From Phocaeicola_A sp045545095 (GTDB taxonomy: Bacteria > Bacteroidota > Bacteroidia > Bacteroidales > Bacteroidaceae), in the NCBI GenBank assembly GCA_045545095.1, contig JAZQAG010000028.1:1-64000 (forward strand): DNA of 64,000 bases, written 5' to 3'. The notes under the pieces are model-generated. The model was not told the DNA's origin. It saw nothing but the letters and a program-made list of their open reading frames with translations, and searched no databases. A program made the position numbers and the translations under genes. The first letter of the stretch is position 1, and every line of letters begins with the position of its first letter. Positions 17,554 through 26,636 of this stretch are shown in pieces.

Positions 17554-18828
17554 ATGCTTACTATTAAAGTTATTAGCGAACAAACCGAGCAAGTCATCAA
17601 AGGTTTGGAAAAGAAACATTTCAGTGGTGCACGCGAAGCCATAGACAAGGTTTTGGAATTGGACAAAAAACGCCGTACAGCCCAGAATCAGCTTGACCGC
17701 AACCTTTCTGAAGCCAAGAAAATGGCCGCAGCCATTGGTGGACTGATGAAAGAAGGTAAGAAAGAAGAAGCTGAAGCTGTCAAGATACAGGTAGCTGAAC
17801 TAAAGGAAACCAATAAATCCCTACAGGAAGAGATGGACCGTGCAGCCATCGATTTGCAGAATGTACTTTACACAATCCCCAATATTCCTTATGATGAAGT
17901 ACCCGAAGGTGCTCATGCCGAGGACAATGTTGTGGTGAAAACTGGTGGGCTCGAGACAGAACTACCCAAAGATGCACTTCCCCATTGGGAACTGGCAAAA
18001 AAATACGACCTCATCGACTTCGACCTCGGTGTGAAAATTACCGGTGCCGGATTCCCCGTATATAAAGGCAAAGGTGCCCAACTGCAACGTGCCCTCATCA
18101 ACTTCTTCCTCGATGAAGCACGCAAGAGCGGCTACACAGAAATTATGCCCCCCACCGTTGTAAACGAAGCCAGTGGATATGGTACCGGACAGTTACCCGA
18201 CAAAGAAGGACAGATGTATCACTGCCAATTAGACAATCTCTATCTGATTCCTACCGCAGAGGTTCCTGTGACGAACATCTACCGCGATGTTATTCTTGAA
18301 GAAAAACAACTTCCTATCAAGAATTGCGCCTACACCCAATGCTTCCGCCGCGAAGCAGGCTCATACGGAAAAGACGTACGTGGTCTGAACCGTCTGCACG
18401 AATTCTCCAAAGTAGAAATTGTACGAATTGATACTCCCGAGCATAGCAAAGAGAGTCACAAGGAGATGTTGACCCATGTTGAAGGATTGCTCCAGAAGTT
18501 GGAACTCCCCTACCGTATTCTGCATTTATGCGGAGGAGATATGAGCTTCACAGCTGCCACATGCTACGATTTTGAAGTGTATAGCGAAGCACAACAGAGA
18601 TGGCTGGAAGTAAGTTCAGTGAGCAACTTCGACAATTATCAGGCCAATCGATTAAAATGTCGCTATCGTACAGCTGAACGCAAAACCGAATTGTGTCATA
18701 CCCTCAATGGGTCCGCATTGGCTTTGCCTCGTATCGTAGCAGCCTTATTGGAGAACAACCAAACTCCCGAAGGTATCCGTATGCCCAAAGCATTGGTTCC
18801 CTACTTGGGATTTGACATGATTGATTAA
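17554..18828 (+). CDS. serS: Seryl-tRNA synthetase
   Basis: Charges tRNA-Ser (and tRNA-Sec where present) in the cytosol. The 424 residues hold an N-terminal antiparallel coiled-coil arm (about 1-110, Lys/Glu rich) that grips the tRNA long arm, followed by the class II catalytic core: motif 2 with CFRREAGSYGKD and LHEFSKVE, and motif 3 with LNGSALALPRIVAALLE near the C-terminus. A -7 box TATCTTTG at 17509-17516 is formed just past an AT-rich repeat. It ends at a long hairpin (18845-18905). Confidence 0.98.
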   Translation: MLTIKVISEQTEQVIKGLEKKHFSGAREAIDKVLELDKKRRTAQNQLDRNLSEAKKMAAAIGGLMKEGKKEEAEAVKIQVAELKETNKSLQEEMDRAAIDLQNVLYTIPNIPYDEVPEGAHAEDNVVVKTGGLETELPKDALPHWELAKKYDLIDFDLGVKITGAGFPVYKGKGAQLQRALINFFLDEARKSGYTEIMPPTVVNEASGYGTGQLPDKEGQMYHCQLDNLYLIPTAEVPVTNIYRDVILEEKQLPIKNCAYTQCFRREAGSYGKDVRGLNRLHEFSKVEIVRIDTPEHSKESHKEMLTHVEGLLQKLELPYRILHLCGGDMSFTAATCYDFEVYSEAQQRWLEVSSVSNFDNYQANRLKCRYRTAERKTELCHTLNGSALALPRIVAALLENNQTPEGIRMPKALVPYLGFDMID

Positions 18829-18844
18829 TCAACAATATTGATTT

Positions 18845-18905
18845 AGTAAGCAAACAAAGAGGTGTACTACAAGGATTTTCCAGTACATCTCTTTGATTGT
18901 TTACT
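18845..18905 (+). terminator. Terminator after serS
   Basis: A long inverted repeat: AGTAAGCAA and CAAAGAGGTGTACT pair with AGTACATCTCTTTG and TTGTTTACT around a loop of about 13 nt. Confidence 0.75.
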
Positions 18906-18910
18906 AAAAA

Positions 18911-18942
18911 TTTGGTCAATTAAAAAATAATATCTACCTTTG
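18911..18942 (+). promoter_or_regulatory. Promoter of tRNA-Phe
   Basis: TTTG (18911-18914) and TACCTTTG (18935-18942) with 20 bp spacing; the tRNA 5' end is 18 bp downstream. Confidence 0.8.
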
Positions 18943-18959
18943 CACCCGCATACGAAAAA

Positions 18960-19032
18960 GGTGCCATAGCTCAGTTGGTAGAGCAAAGGACTGAAAATCC
19001 TTGTGTCCCCGGTTCGATTCCTGGTGGCACCA
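18960..19032 (+). tRNA. tRNA-Phe (anticodon GAA)
   Basis: A 73-nt cloverleaf: acceptor GGTGCCA/TGGCACC, D-arm with AGCTCAGTTGGTAGAGC, anticodon arm AGGACTGAAAATCCT with GAA as anticodon, T-arm CCCCGGTTCGATTCCTGG, and discriminator A. The 3' CCA is not encoded (the next bases are CCT). It has its own promoter and a strong terminator, so it is a single-gene transcript. Confidence 0.96.
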
Positions 19033-19040
19033 CCTTTTGA

Positions 19041-19080
19041 AAAAGGAGTTGTAGGTTTGAAACCGACAACTCCTTTTCTT
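19041..19080 (+). terminator. Terminator of tRNA-Phe
   Basis: Perfect 12-bp stem AAAAGGAGTTGT/ACAACTCCTTTT, with GGTTT/AAACC pairing in the apical part, followed by a T-rich CTTATTT tract. Confidence 0.85.
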
Positions 19081-19131
19081 ATTTACATATCATATTTGCG
19101 GGATTCATAAAAGAATACAGTTCGTATAACC

Positions 19132-21906
19132 CTAATCAAAAAGATTCAACCGATTCTTACGTGCTTCTTCCATAGAAAGCAAGGCTACATCCTTCGCCTC
19201 ACGCTCTGCTCGCAAACAGGCATATTCATTCTGCAAAGTCTGAGTAAATTCCAAAACGGTCTCATGATTGAGCAATTGGGATGCAACAAATGTATTCTGT
19301 GAAGCATCCTTCACCCAAACAACAGGAGCATCATAAACAGGAGCAATCTTCAATGCCGTATGTAATTTGCTGGTAGTAGCTCCACCAATCATAAGAGGAA
19401 TATTTGCACCTCTCTGTTGAAGTTTACGTGCCACGGTAACCATTTCATCTAATGAGGGTGTAATAAGCCCACTCAATCCGATAATATCCACTTGTTCATC
19501 AATAGCCCGCTGAACAATCGTTTCTGCCGGCACCATCACACCAAGATCAATTATCTCAAAGTTATTGCAGGCCATGACTACTGAAACAATATTCTTACCA
19601 ATGTCATGAACATCCCCTTTTACAGTAGCCAACAACACCTTACCAGCACTTTTCTTCCCCGTTTTCATTTCTTCACCTGTGATATATGGTTGCAGTATCT
19701 CCACCGCTTGTTTCATCGTGCGAGCAGTTTTCACCACTTGTGGCAAGAACATTTTGCCTGCACCAAACATCTCCCCCACTTTATTCATTCCCGCCATCAA
19801 CGGACCTTCAATAATATCTACAGCGTGAGAATAATTCTGAACGGCCTCTGTCAAATCAGTCTCCAAATAATCCCCAACACCTTTTATCAAGGCATATTGC
19901 AGGCGTTCATCCACGCTTCCGTTTCTCCAATCAGCCAAAGTTCTAGCTCGAGAGATGCCATCAGTCTCTCTCTCTCGAAGCGTCTGCTGCTGGATTTCTG
20001 TTGCTTTTTCTATCAGACGTTCCGAAGCATCTTCCCGCCGATAAAGAATCACATCCTCGATACGCTCCAAGATATCTACCGGTATATCATCGTAGAGCAC
20101 TGATGCCGAAGGATTTACGATACCCATATCCATTCCCGCACGGATAGCATGATATAAGAATACGGCATGCATAGCCTCACGGATATAGTTATTCCCTCGA
20201 AATGAGAATGAAAGGTTACTGACTCCGCCACTGACATGTACCCCTGGCAGGTTTTCACGTATCCACTTTGTTGCACGAATAAAGTCCAAAGCATAGCGGT
20301 CATGTCCTGCTATACCTGTTGCTACCGCCAATACATTAGGGTCAAAAATTATGTCATACGGATTAAATCCTACTTTGTCCACCAACAAACGGTAAGCACG
20401 TTCACATACCTCTATTTTACGTTCATACGTATCTGCTTGACCTTTCTCATCAAAAGCCATCACCACAACTGCCGCCCCAAGCCTCCTAATCTCTTTAGCA
20501 TGAGAGACAAAAATCTCTTCACCCTCTTTCAAAGAAATAGAATTGACGACAGATTTACCTTGTACACACTTCAGCCCTGCACATATGACCTCCCATTTGG
20601 ATGAATCAATCATAACAGGAACTTTCGAGATATCAGGTTCGGATGCTACCAGATTCAGGAATGTGACCATCTCCTCCTTGGCATCCAACAATCCGTCGTC
20701 CATATTGATGTCTATCACCAAAGCACCGTCCCCGACCTGTTTACGGGCAATAGCCAATGCTTCGTCGTATTTTTTCTCATTAATCAGCCTCAAGAATTTT
20801 CTTGAACCGGCCACATTGCATCGTTCACCAACATTGATAAAAGCGACCTCTGATGTCTTAGCCATCAGTTCCAAGCCTGAAAGTCTTAAGTTATTGTTTT
20901 TGGAAGATGGTGTATGCGGATGTGCACCTATAGAAGCTACTAACTGGGCAAAACGAGCTATATATTCATCTGTCGTACCACAACATCCACCGACAATATT
21001 TACCAGCCCCTCATCCAAATACTCTTTCACCTGAGCGGCCATCTCTTCAGGTGTCTGGTCATACTCTCCGAATTCATTCGGTAAGCCAGCATTGGGATAA
21101 GCCGATATATAGTAAGGAGCAACGGTTGCAAGTTCTTTCAAAAAAGGCTTCAACTGACGAGCTCCAAATGAACAATTCAACCCGACAGAAAGAATAGGAG
21201 CATGCTCTACCGATACCAAGAATGCCTCTAATGTCTGTCCGGACAGAGTGCGTCCACTGATATCGGCAATAGTTACAGACAACATCAACGGCACCTCACA
21301 CCCCAACCTTGACATGACTTGAGATGCAGCATAGAGTGCCGCTTTGGCATTAAGGGTATCAAAGATTGTCTCTATCAACAACGCGTCCACTCCTCCCTCT
21401 ATCAACGCCTCCATTTGTTCATCATACGCCTCAACCAACTGGTCATAAGCAAGAGCCCTAAAAGCTGGATCATTGACATCGGGACTCATCGAACAAGTCT
21501 TGTTAGTAGGTCCTACCGAACCAGCAACAAATCGTGGTTTATGAGGAGTTCGGGCTGTATATTCATCAGCTAATTCACGAGCCAACCGGGCTGCTTCGAG
21601 ATTCATCTCACGACAATATGCCTCCATACCATAATCAGCCATAGAAACACGCTGAGCATTGAATGAATTTGTTTCAATGATGTCTGCTCCCGCCTCCAAA
21701 TAACGACGATGAATATCCGCTATCACATCCGGACGAGTCAAACACAGCAAATCATTATTCCCCTTCAACAGCCCTGGTACGTTGGCAAAACGCACACCAC
21801 GAAAATCTTCCTCACTGAGACTATAGCGCTGAATCATAGTGCCCATGGCACCATCCAAAATAAGAATCCGCTCCTTAATGAGAGCGGAAAGGGTCGTATT
21901 TGTCAT
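19132..21906 (-). CDS. metH: Cobalamin-dependent methionine synthase lacking the reactivation domain
   Basis: Transfers a methyl group from 5-methyl-tetrahydrofolate to homocysteine through methylcobalamin. Domains in order: homocysteine-binding (1-320, zinc ligands C245, C308, C309), pterin-binding (about 345-610; VPVMIDSSKWEV), cobalamin cap and Rossmann B12 domain (about 650-900) with DVHDIG and lower-ligand His767. At 924 aa it stops where the AdoMet reactivation domain of the 1227-aa E. coli enzyme would begin. That domain is probably supplied by a separate protein outside this window, as in Thermotoga; this is inference. It follows smpB on the same strand by 41 nt. No cobalamin riboswitch is visible, so control would be with the upstream genes. 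Confidence 0.95.
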   Translation of the reverse strand: MTNTTLSALIKERILILDGAMGTMIQRYSLSEEDFRGVRFANVPGLLKGNNDLLCLTRPDVIADIHRRYLEAGADIIETNSFNAQRVSMADYGMEAYCREMNLEAARLARELADEYTARTPHKPRFVAGSVGPTNKTCSMSPDVNDPAFRALAYDQLVEAYDEQMEALIEGGVDALLIETIFDTLNAKAALYAASQVMSRLGCEVPLMLSVTIADISGRTLSGQTLEAFLVSVEHAPILSVGLNCSFGARQLKPFLKELATVAPYYISAYPNAGLPNEFGEYDQTPEEMAAQVKEYLDEGLVNIVGGCCGTTDEYIARFAQLVASIGAHPHTPSSKNNNLRLSGLELMAKTSEVAFINVGERCNVAGSRKFLRLINEKKYDEALAIARKQVGDGALVIDINMDDGLLDAKEEMVTFLNLVASEPDISKVPVMIDSSKWEVICAGLKCVQGKSVVNSISLKEGEEIFVSHAKEIRRLGAAVVVMAFDEKGQADTYERKIEVCERAYRLLVDKVGFNPYDIIFDPNVLAVATGIAGHDRYALDFIRATKWIRENLPGVHVSGGVSNLSFSFRGNNYIREAMHAVFLYHAIRAGMDMGIVNPSASVLYDDIPVDILERIEDVILYRREDASERLIEKATEIQQQTLRERETDGISRARTLADWRNGSVDERLQYALIKGVGDYLETDLTEAVQNYSHAVDIIEGPLMAGMNKVGEMFGAGKMFLPQVVKTARTMKQAVEILQPYITGEEMKTGKKSAGKVLLATVKGDVHDIGKNIVSVVMACNNFEIIDLGVMVPAETIVQRAIDEQVDIIGLSGLITPSLDEMVTVARKLQQRGANIPLMIGGATTSKLHTALKIAPVYDAPVVWVKDASQNTFVASQLLNHETVLEFTQTLQNEYACLRAEREAKDVALLSMEEARKNRLNLFD

Positions 21907-21947
21907 ATATTTATTTTTTCAAAGGGAATTATTAGGAGTTAAGAACT

Positions 21948-22403
21948 TTACCTCTTGAACAATCTATCCATTTCTCGGCGGTCATCCTTTTCCTTAAGCG
22001 ACTCACGTTTGTCATACTCCTTCTTTCCCTTAGCGAGTGCAATAACGAGTTTGGCCAATCCTTTTTCATTGATAAACAGACGGGTGGGTACTATGGTGAA
22101 ACCTGGAGTCTTGGTCGCACTTTGAAGTTTGCGAAGTTCCTTCTTATTCAATAGCAATTTACGGTCACGACGAGCCGCATGGTTATTATATGACCCATAG
22201 AAATACTCCGCTATATGCATATTCTTCACCCACATCTCACCGCGGGTAAAAAAACAGAATGTATCCACCAAACTGGCCTTTCCTGCACGGATGGACTTGA
22301 TTTCAGTACCCGTAAGCACTATGCCAGCCGTATAGGTGTCTATAAATTCATAGTCGAACGAGGCACGCTTGTTCTTTATATTAATAGGTGATGCTTTCAT
22401 CAA
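21948..22403 (-). CDS. smpB: SsrA-binding protein SmpB
   Basis: Binds tmRNA and brings it to stalled ribosomes for trans-translation. At 151 aa it has normal length. The OB-fold core is marked by NKRASFDYEFIDTYTAGI, GTEIKSIRAGKASL (the family's GTEVKSLR-type motif), and ADYFY-like residues AEYFYGSYNNH. The basic C-terminal tail (ALAKGKKEYDKRESLKEKDD, then RREMDRLFKR) enters the mRNA channel. It lies between the Yip1-type gene (34 nt upstream) and metH (41 nt downstream), probably in one transcript. Confidence 0.97.
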   Translation of the reverse strand: MMKASPINIKNKRASFDYEFIDTYTAGIVLTGTEIKSIRAGKASLVDTFCFFTRGEMWVKNMHIAEYFYGSYNNHAARRDRKLLLNKKELRKLQSATKTPGFTIVPTRLFINEKGLAKLVIALAKGKKEYDKRESLKEKDDRREMDRLFKR

Positions 22404-22437
22404 TCAGTTTCACTAAGTTTTATCATCAAATGAACAA

Positions 22438-23010
22438 TCAATTGACCATTTGGGTCAACCATCCGAATATCTGATTCATTATCTCTGGTACAAGCAGGAT
22501 TATCACCGAAGCGACAAGAGAATATGAAAGAAGATTTTTCTCTGACACTTCCATCAGTTCCTTGGCTCCTTCCCATACGACATACACGACGTAGAATTGC
22601 AATATCCATCGTAATATGAGGAACGTGGGGAAAAGTCCTCCGAAAAATTCAAGTACGAATATGACAGACATGGAATAACCCACCAATTTCCGGCAATTGT
22701 CAAAGTCTTTTTCAGGACGATCAGCAAAGCGATGTCCATAATATTCCAACAAATGGGACGACAGATAGAAAGCCACAAACAGGCTGACAAACACTCCGCA
22801 GCATTTGGTCAAAATTAATTGAAGGTTGAAGGTATCAACCCCATTTCCCAACCAGGTGCCGATGAATGTTGCTACCCCACACAAGGCTATCAAAGGATAG
22901 ACGAAAGCACTTTTCACTTTCTCTTCATCCTCCTCTTTCACTTCAACCCATCCTTTAGAAGGAGTCAGCAGAAGCAATATCAGTCTGTCTATGAGTTCCT
23001 TGTAATTCAT
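22438..23010 (-). CDS. Yip1-family membrane protein
   Basis: A 190-residue integral membrane protein of the Yip1 superfamily; function in bacteria is not known. About five hydrophobic helices lie at roughly 34-55, 63-90, 112-135, 136-155 and 164-185. The typical N-terminal lead MNYKELIDRLILLLLTPSKGW (residues 1-20, then the W motif) matches the family's soluble segment. The ATG at 23010 is preferred; another ATG two codons upstream (23016) is also possible. smpB follows after 34 nt and the NigD-like gene ends 61 nt upstream, so all four reverse genes from NigD to metH could be one operon. Confidence 0.82.
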   Translation of the reverse strand: MNYKELIDRLILLLLTPSKGWVEVKEEDEEKVKSAFVYPLIALCGVATFIGTWLGNGVDTFNLQLILTKCCGVFVSLFVAFYLSSHLLEYYGHRFADRPEKDFDNCRKLVGYSMSVIFVLEFFGGLFPTFLILRWILQFYVVYVVWEGAKELMEVSEKNLLSYSLVASVIILLVPEIMNQIFGWLTQMVN

Positions 23011-23071
23011 TAGCATTCAATCTTATCTAACAATGTTTTTAGGATTTCCCAAGAGGAGCCAACTCCCTTAC

Positions 23072-23845
23072 TTAATTGAGATATCCACCACCGATTGTAT
23101 TATACTGAGGCGGTGTGAGGCGCTGACGGCTGATTTGGAATTTCACCGTATCCACATAGGCAGAATCCCGTGCCGTTGAATACCATACAGGAGCCGTCAC
23201 CACGACTTGCAACGTATCACTCTTCACCACCCCTTCTTCACGCAAAAAAGCCGGCAACTCAGCACTGGATGTTTGGGTAAATCCCCGATTCCATGAGCCT
23301 TCCCCTTCGGTATAGTGCAACTTCAAGTTCAATGTTTCCCCGTCAAACTCATTACGGTCATACGAACAGGTCATACGGAAACCTTTATTGTTATTTGGTA
23401 CCGCATGCATCGTAAGAAAGCCCCAATAAGCACTGGCATGAAAGTTGTACAACGTATCCGTAGGCAATGAAGCCACTTGGTTGCTCCGACCTGTCATATC
23501 CAGCAACTGGACAGTATCCACCTTCAGCGCTTCCCTCACCACACCACGGAAACGGTAAGTCTCCATCGAAGTCACCTTTTCATCTGAAGAGACAAAGGGT
23601 AAATCATACTGAATCCTCGCACGCACAGTATTTCCCCAATTGATAGGCGCACTCTTTGCATTAGGTTCAATAATTCCCCGACCTTCATCCATGTAGATAC
23701 GCACTGCTCCATCTTCATCATAAGTCACCGTACCGAATGCAGATACCGTCACACGATATTCATTGGACACCTCATCCAGACAAGACACCATACATACACC
23801 GCATACTGCAATCAGCAAGCCTTTTATCACTTTCGATATTTTCAT
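23072..23845 (-). CDS. NigD-like lipoprotein
   Basis: A 257-residue exported lipoprotein (lipobox MVSC, Cys22) of the Bacteroidales NigD-like family. The family is named after a gene in the nig bacteriocin-type locus of Bacteroides, but most members have no known role. Sequence is beta-rich with an N-terminal small OB-like portion (YRVTVSAFGTVTYDEDG, 30-46) and a larger C-terminal beta domain. A -7 box TACTTTTG reads on the minus strand at 23899-23906. It is the first gene of the reverse run NigD-Yip1-smpB-metH. Position gives no clear functional hint. Confidence 0.85.
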   Translation of the reverse strand: MKISKVIKGLLIAVCGVCMVSCLDEVSNEYRVTVSAFGTVTYDEDGAVRIYMDEGRGIIEPNAKSAPINWGNTVRARIQYDLPFVSSDEKVTSMETYRFRGVVREALKVDTVQLLDMTGRSNQVASLPTDTLYNFHASAYWGFLTMHAVPNNNKGFRMTCSYDRNEFDGETLNLKLHYTEGEGSWNRGFTQTSSAELPAFLREEGVVKSDTLQVVVTAPVWYSTARDSAYVDTVKFQISRQRLTPPQYNTIGGGYLN

Positions 23846-24054
23846 ATATTTCTCTCTTACTAAATTCGTTATTTAATTAACACTCACAATTAGCGCGACA
23901 AAAGTATAAAAAAGAATCATACTCCCCATAAGCATTGGGGGTTTTAGACTCTTTTTTAGGATTCTTTCATCATTTGCCATTCTCTCTTGTGCCTGAGATA
24001 TTTTCTGGCCCTACCTGAGAAAAGATTTTTTCAGGTCAGGAAAAAATAGTCAAA

Positions 24055-24564
24055 CTATTCCACCACTTCGCCAAACTCTTCGATGTGTTCGTCCACATAC
24101 GAAGCGAGAGTAGCCGTGACAAATTCCTCCATCTCCATAAATTCCTCCTCCAGTTTGTCAAAAGACTCAAATTTCTCGTATGTGGCCATAAACTCCTCGT
24201 CTGTCTTCTCACGAGTCAGCTCAGCCTTATTCTCCTCGTACACCTTACGGGCACTGTACACCAACTTTGAGAACTCTCGCGCACCCATCAGGCGCATGGC
24301 CTTGGCAAAAGGATTCTCGAAGATGAAACTCCCATAACCGTTGTATATCAATTGTACGAATCCACCCTCGTTCACCTCCCGACGGAAATAGTGATAGGCC
24401 AGCAGACTTATTTGGTACCCATTGAGCCGGGCCATGGTTTCGGCCGTCAGCTCTCCACCAATAGCCTCCTCATAAGCATCAATGAACACCTGCAGGAATT
24501 CATCCATCCCCTCCATCGCCCCCTTGCGCAGAGCTTCGTCTTTAATCTGTATCATGTTTGCCAT
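24055..24564 (-). CDS. DUF4375 (DMP19-like) family protein
   Basis: A 169-residue cytosolic acidic protein of the DUF4375 family, unknown in function. The family core is seen as LNGYQISLLAYHYFRREVNEGGF (residues about 46-68) followed by QLIYNGYGSF and FENPFAKAMRLMGAREFSKLV. The C-terminal third is very rich in Glu, including DKLEEEFMEMEEF. Alone on the reverse strand, with a -7 box (TATCTTTG, minus) at 24658-24665. A small hairpin (CCTGA...TCAGG) lies just after its stop at about 24020-24046. Confidence 0.82.
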   Translation of the reverse strand: MANMIQIKDEALRKGAMEGMDEFLQVFIDAYEEAIGGELTAETMARLNGYQISLLAYHYFRREVNEGGFVQLIYNGYGSFIFENPFAKAMRLMGAREFSKLVYSARKVYEENKAELTREKTDEEFMATYEKFESFDKLEEEFMEMEEFVTATLASYVDEHIEEFGEVVE

Positions 24565-24881
24565 TCAAAGTTTGAAGTCCAAAGCGGAAGTCCTGTTTGC
24601 TCATTTTCGAACCTTAAACTCTGCACCTTGAACCAAATTTAATTGTGCAAAGATACTTTTTCCCCATCATTTGTGCAACCTTTACATGACAAAAAGCCCT
24701 TAAAAAGCTCGAAAAATCAAATTTATGCAAAAAAGTGAGTGAAAGTTTACATTTTAAAAGAATAAAAACCGTACCTTTGTGTCGCATTATGGGCAGAAGA
24801 ACACCTCTCCCCGTAGGCAATCAATTGGTTTACAAAACATTTATTTCATTAACTCATAATAATTAAAACAATTAAGAGATT
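24565..24881. other. Intergenic region with divergent promoters
   Basis: This 317-bp gap has no convincing gene. A minus-strand -7 box (24658-24665) serves the DUF4375 gene and a plus-strand TACCTTTG (24772-24779) serves the NifU-like gene. About 100 nt of leader follow the latter, A/T rich, with no recognised riboswitch. A 68-codon minus-strand frame here overlaps both promoters and looks accidental. Confidence 0.6.
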
Positions 24882-25583
24882 ATGACTTATTCACACGAAG
24901 TAGAACACATGTGTGTTGTAAAGAAGGGCCCCAATCACGGCCCGGCCCCCATTCCCGAAGAAGGTAAGTGGGTTCAGTCAAAAGAGATCAAAGACATCTC
25001 AGGTCTTACTCACGGTATTGGTTGGTGTGCTCCCCAGCAGGGTGCTTGCAAGCTGACGCTGAACGTGAAGGAAGGTATCATCCAGGAAGCCCTCGTTGAG
25101 ACAATCGGTTGCTCAGGTATGACTCACTCTGCCGCTATGGCTTCTGAGATTCTACCCGGCAAGACATTGCTCGAGGCTCTGAATACCGACCTCGTTTGCG
25201 ACGCCATCAACACTGCCATGCGCGAGTTGTTCTTGCAGATTGTTTACGGCCGTACCCAGTCAGCTTTCTCAGAAGGCGGTCTGATGATTGGTGCCGGTTT
25301 GGAAGACCTCGGTAAGGGTCTCCGCAGCCAGGTAGGTACCCTCTATGGTACATTGGCTAAGGGTCCTCGTTACCTCGAGATGGCCGAAGGCTACATCAGC
25401 CGCGTGGCTCTCGACAAGGACGACCAGATCTGCGGTTACGAATTTGTTCACCTGGGCAAGTTCATGGATGAGATTAAGAAAGGCACCGATGCCAACGAGG
25501 CATTGAAGAAGGTAACCGGCACATACGGCCGCTTCACCGAAGAGCAGGGTGCAGTTAAACACATTGACCCACGTCACGAATAA
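24882..25583 (+). CDS. NifU-like iron-sulfur cluster scaffold-type protein
   Basis: A 233-residue cytosolic protein annotated in relatives as iron-sulfur cluster assembly scaffold (NifU/IscU N-terminal-like fold). The cysteines are laid out differently from IscU: IGWCAPQQGACKL (about 47-59), ETIGCSGMTHSAAMASEIL (about 72-90) and a later DLVCDAINTAMREL. Codon choice is strongly biased to C-ending codons, as in very highly expressed genes, unlike its neighbours. The GGGtGRT gene starts 18 nt after its stop, behind an unusually strong Shine-Dalgarno site. The pair is conserved across Bacteroidales and some Clostridia as I recall; the substrate or client is unknown. Confidence 0.85.
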   Translation: MTYSHEVEHMCVVKKGPNHGPAPIPEEGKWVQSKEIKDISGLTHGIGWCAPQQGACKLTLNVKEGIIQEALVETIGCSGMTHSAAMASEILPGKTLLEALNTDLVCDAINTAMRELFLQIVYGRTQSAFSEGGLMIGAGLEDLGKGLRSQVGTLYGTLAKGPRYLEMAEGYISRVALDKDDQICGYEFVHLGKFMDEIKKGTDANEALKKVTGTYGRFTEEQGAVKHIDPRHE

Positions 25584-25586
25584 TAT

Positions 25587-25593
25587 AAGGAGG
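25587..25593 (+). promoter_or_regulatory. Strong Shine-Dalgarno site before the GGGtGRT gene
   Basis: AAGGAGG lies 8 nt before ATG 25602. Bacteroidetes genes normally lack such sites, so it stands out and fixes the start codon. Confidence 0.75.
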
Positions 25594-25601
25594 AAAGAAC
25601 T

Positions 25602-26612
25602 ATGATTAGAGAAGTAAAATTCGAGAGCCAAGACCGTCGTATCAAACAGATTCTTGCTGCATTGAACGAGTACGGCATCAATTCAATTGAAGAGGCCAAC
25701 GAGATTTGCGACCAATATGGTCTTGATCCTTATTTGGCATGTGAAGAAACTCAGCCCATCTGCTTCGAGAACGCCAAGTGGGCTTACGTGGTAGGTTGCG
25801 CCATCGCTATCAAGAAGGGTGTGAAGACAGCTGCCGAAGCTGCCGAAGCCATCGGTATCGGTCTCCAGGCATTCTGTATCCCCGGTTCAGTAGCCGACGA
25901 TCGTAAGGTAGGTCTTGGCCACGGTAACCTCGCTGCTATGCTCCTCCGTGAAGAGACCAAGTGCTTTGCATTCTTGGCAGGTCACGAGTCATTCGCTGCT
26001 GCTGAAGGTGCCATCAAGATTGCCGCTAAGGCCGACAAGGTTCGTAAAGAGCCCCTGCGCGTAATCCTCAACGGACTCGGTAAGGATGCCGCTCAGATCA
26101 TCGCCCGCATCAACGGCTTTACATACGTACAGACTCAGTTCGACTACTACACTGGCGAATTGAAAGAGATCAAGCGTATTGCTTACTCTGACGGTCCTCG
26201 TGCCAAGGTAAACTGCTACGGTGCCGATGACGTTCGCGAAGGTGTAGCCATCATGTGGAAGGAAGGCGTTGACGTATCTATCACAGGTAACTCAACCAAC
26301 CCCACCCGCTTCCAGCACCCCACAGCTGGTACTTACAAGAAGGAGCGCGTGCTCGCCGGCAAGCCCTACTTCTCAGTAGCATCAGGTGGTGGTACAGGCC
26401 GTACACTCCATCCCGACAACATGGCTGCTGGTCCCGCCTCTTACGGTATGACCGACACCATGGGTCGTATGCACTCAGACGCACAGTTCGCAGGTTCTTC
26501 ATCAGTTCCCGCTCACGTGGAGATGATGGGCTTCCTCGGTATCGGTAACAACCCCATGGTAGGTTGCACCGTAGCTTGCGCCGTTGACGTTGCACAGGCA
26601 CTCAACAAGTAA
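25602..26612 (+). CDS. GGGtGRT protein
   Basis: A 336-residue cytosolic protein of the family named after its Gly-rich motif; here SGGGTGRTLHPDN lies near residues 260-272. Function is not established. Other conserved-looking segments are ACEETQPICFENAKWAY (about 48-64), GHGNLAAMLLREETKCFAFLAGHESFAAAEGA (about 105-136; split here by description) and a Gly-rich C-terminus with GNNPMVGCTVACAVDVAQ. The several cysteines (C50-area, C56-area, C121-area and the CTVAC pair) would suit a metal or cluster partner of the NifU-like protein upstream, which is inference. Codon bias is as extreme as in ribosomal protein genes. It ends at a strong terminator. Confidence 0.9.
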   Translation: MIREVKFESQDRRIKQILAALNEYGINSIEEANEICDQYGLDPYLACEETQPICFENAKWAYVVGCAIAIKKGVKTAAEAAEAIGIGLQAFCIPGSVADDRKVGLGHGNLAAMLLREETKCFAFLAGHESFAAAEGAIKIAAKADKVRKEPLRVILNGLGKDAAQIIARINGFTYVQTQFDYYTGELKEIKRIAYSDGPRAKVNCYGADDVREGVAIMWKEGVDVSITGNSTNPTRFQHPTAGTYKKERVLAGKPYFSVASGGGTGRTLHPDNMAAGPASYGMTDTMGRMHSDAQFAGSSSVPAHVEMMGFLGIGNNPMVGCTVACAVDVAQALNK

Positions 26613-26636
26613 TCAACAGATTACCTATATAACAAG

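Noticed and set aside
19033..19040. Further tRNA genes after tRNA-Phe
   Set aside because: Only one cloverleaf is present; the next bases form the terminator.
21907..21947. Cobalamin or SAM riboswitch before metH
   Set aside because: Only 41 nt separate metH from smpB and no conserved riboswitch core is visible there or upstream of the operon.
24614..24820. 68-codon minus-strand frame between the DUF4375 and NifU-like genes
   Set aside because: It spans both divergent promoters and shows no recognisable protein features.
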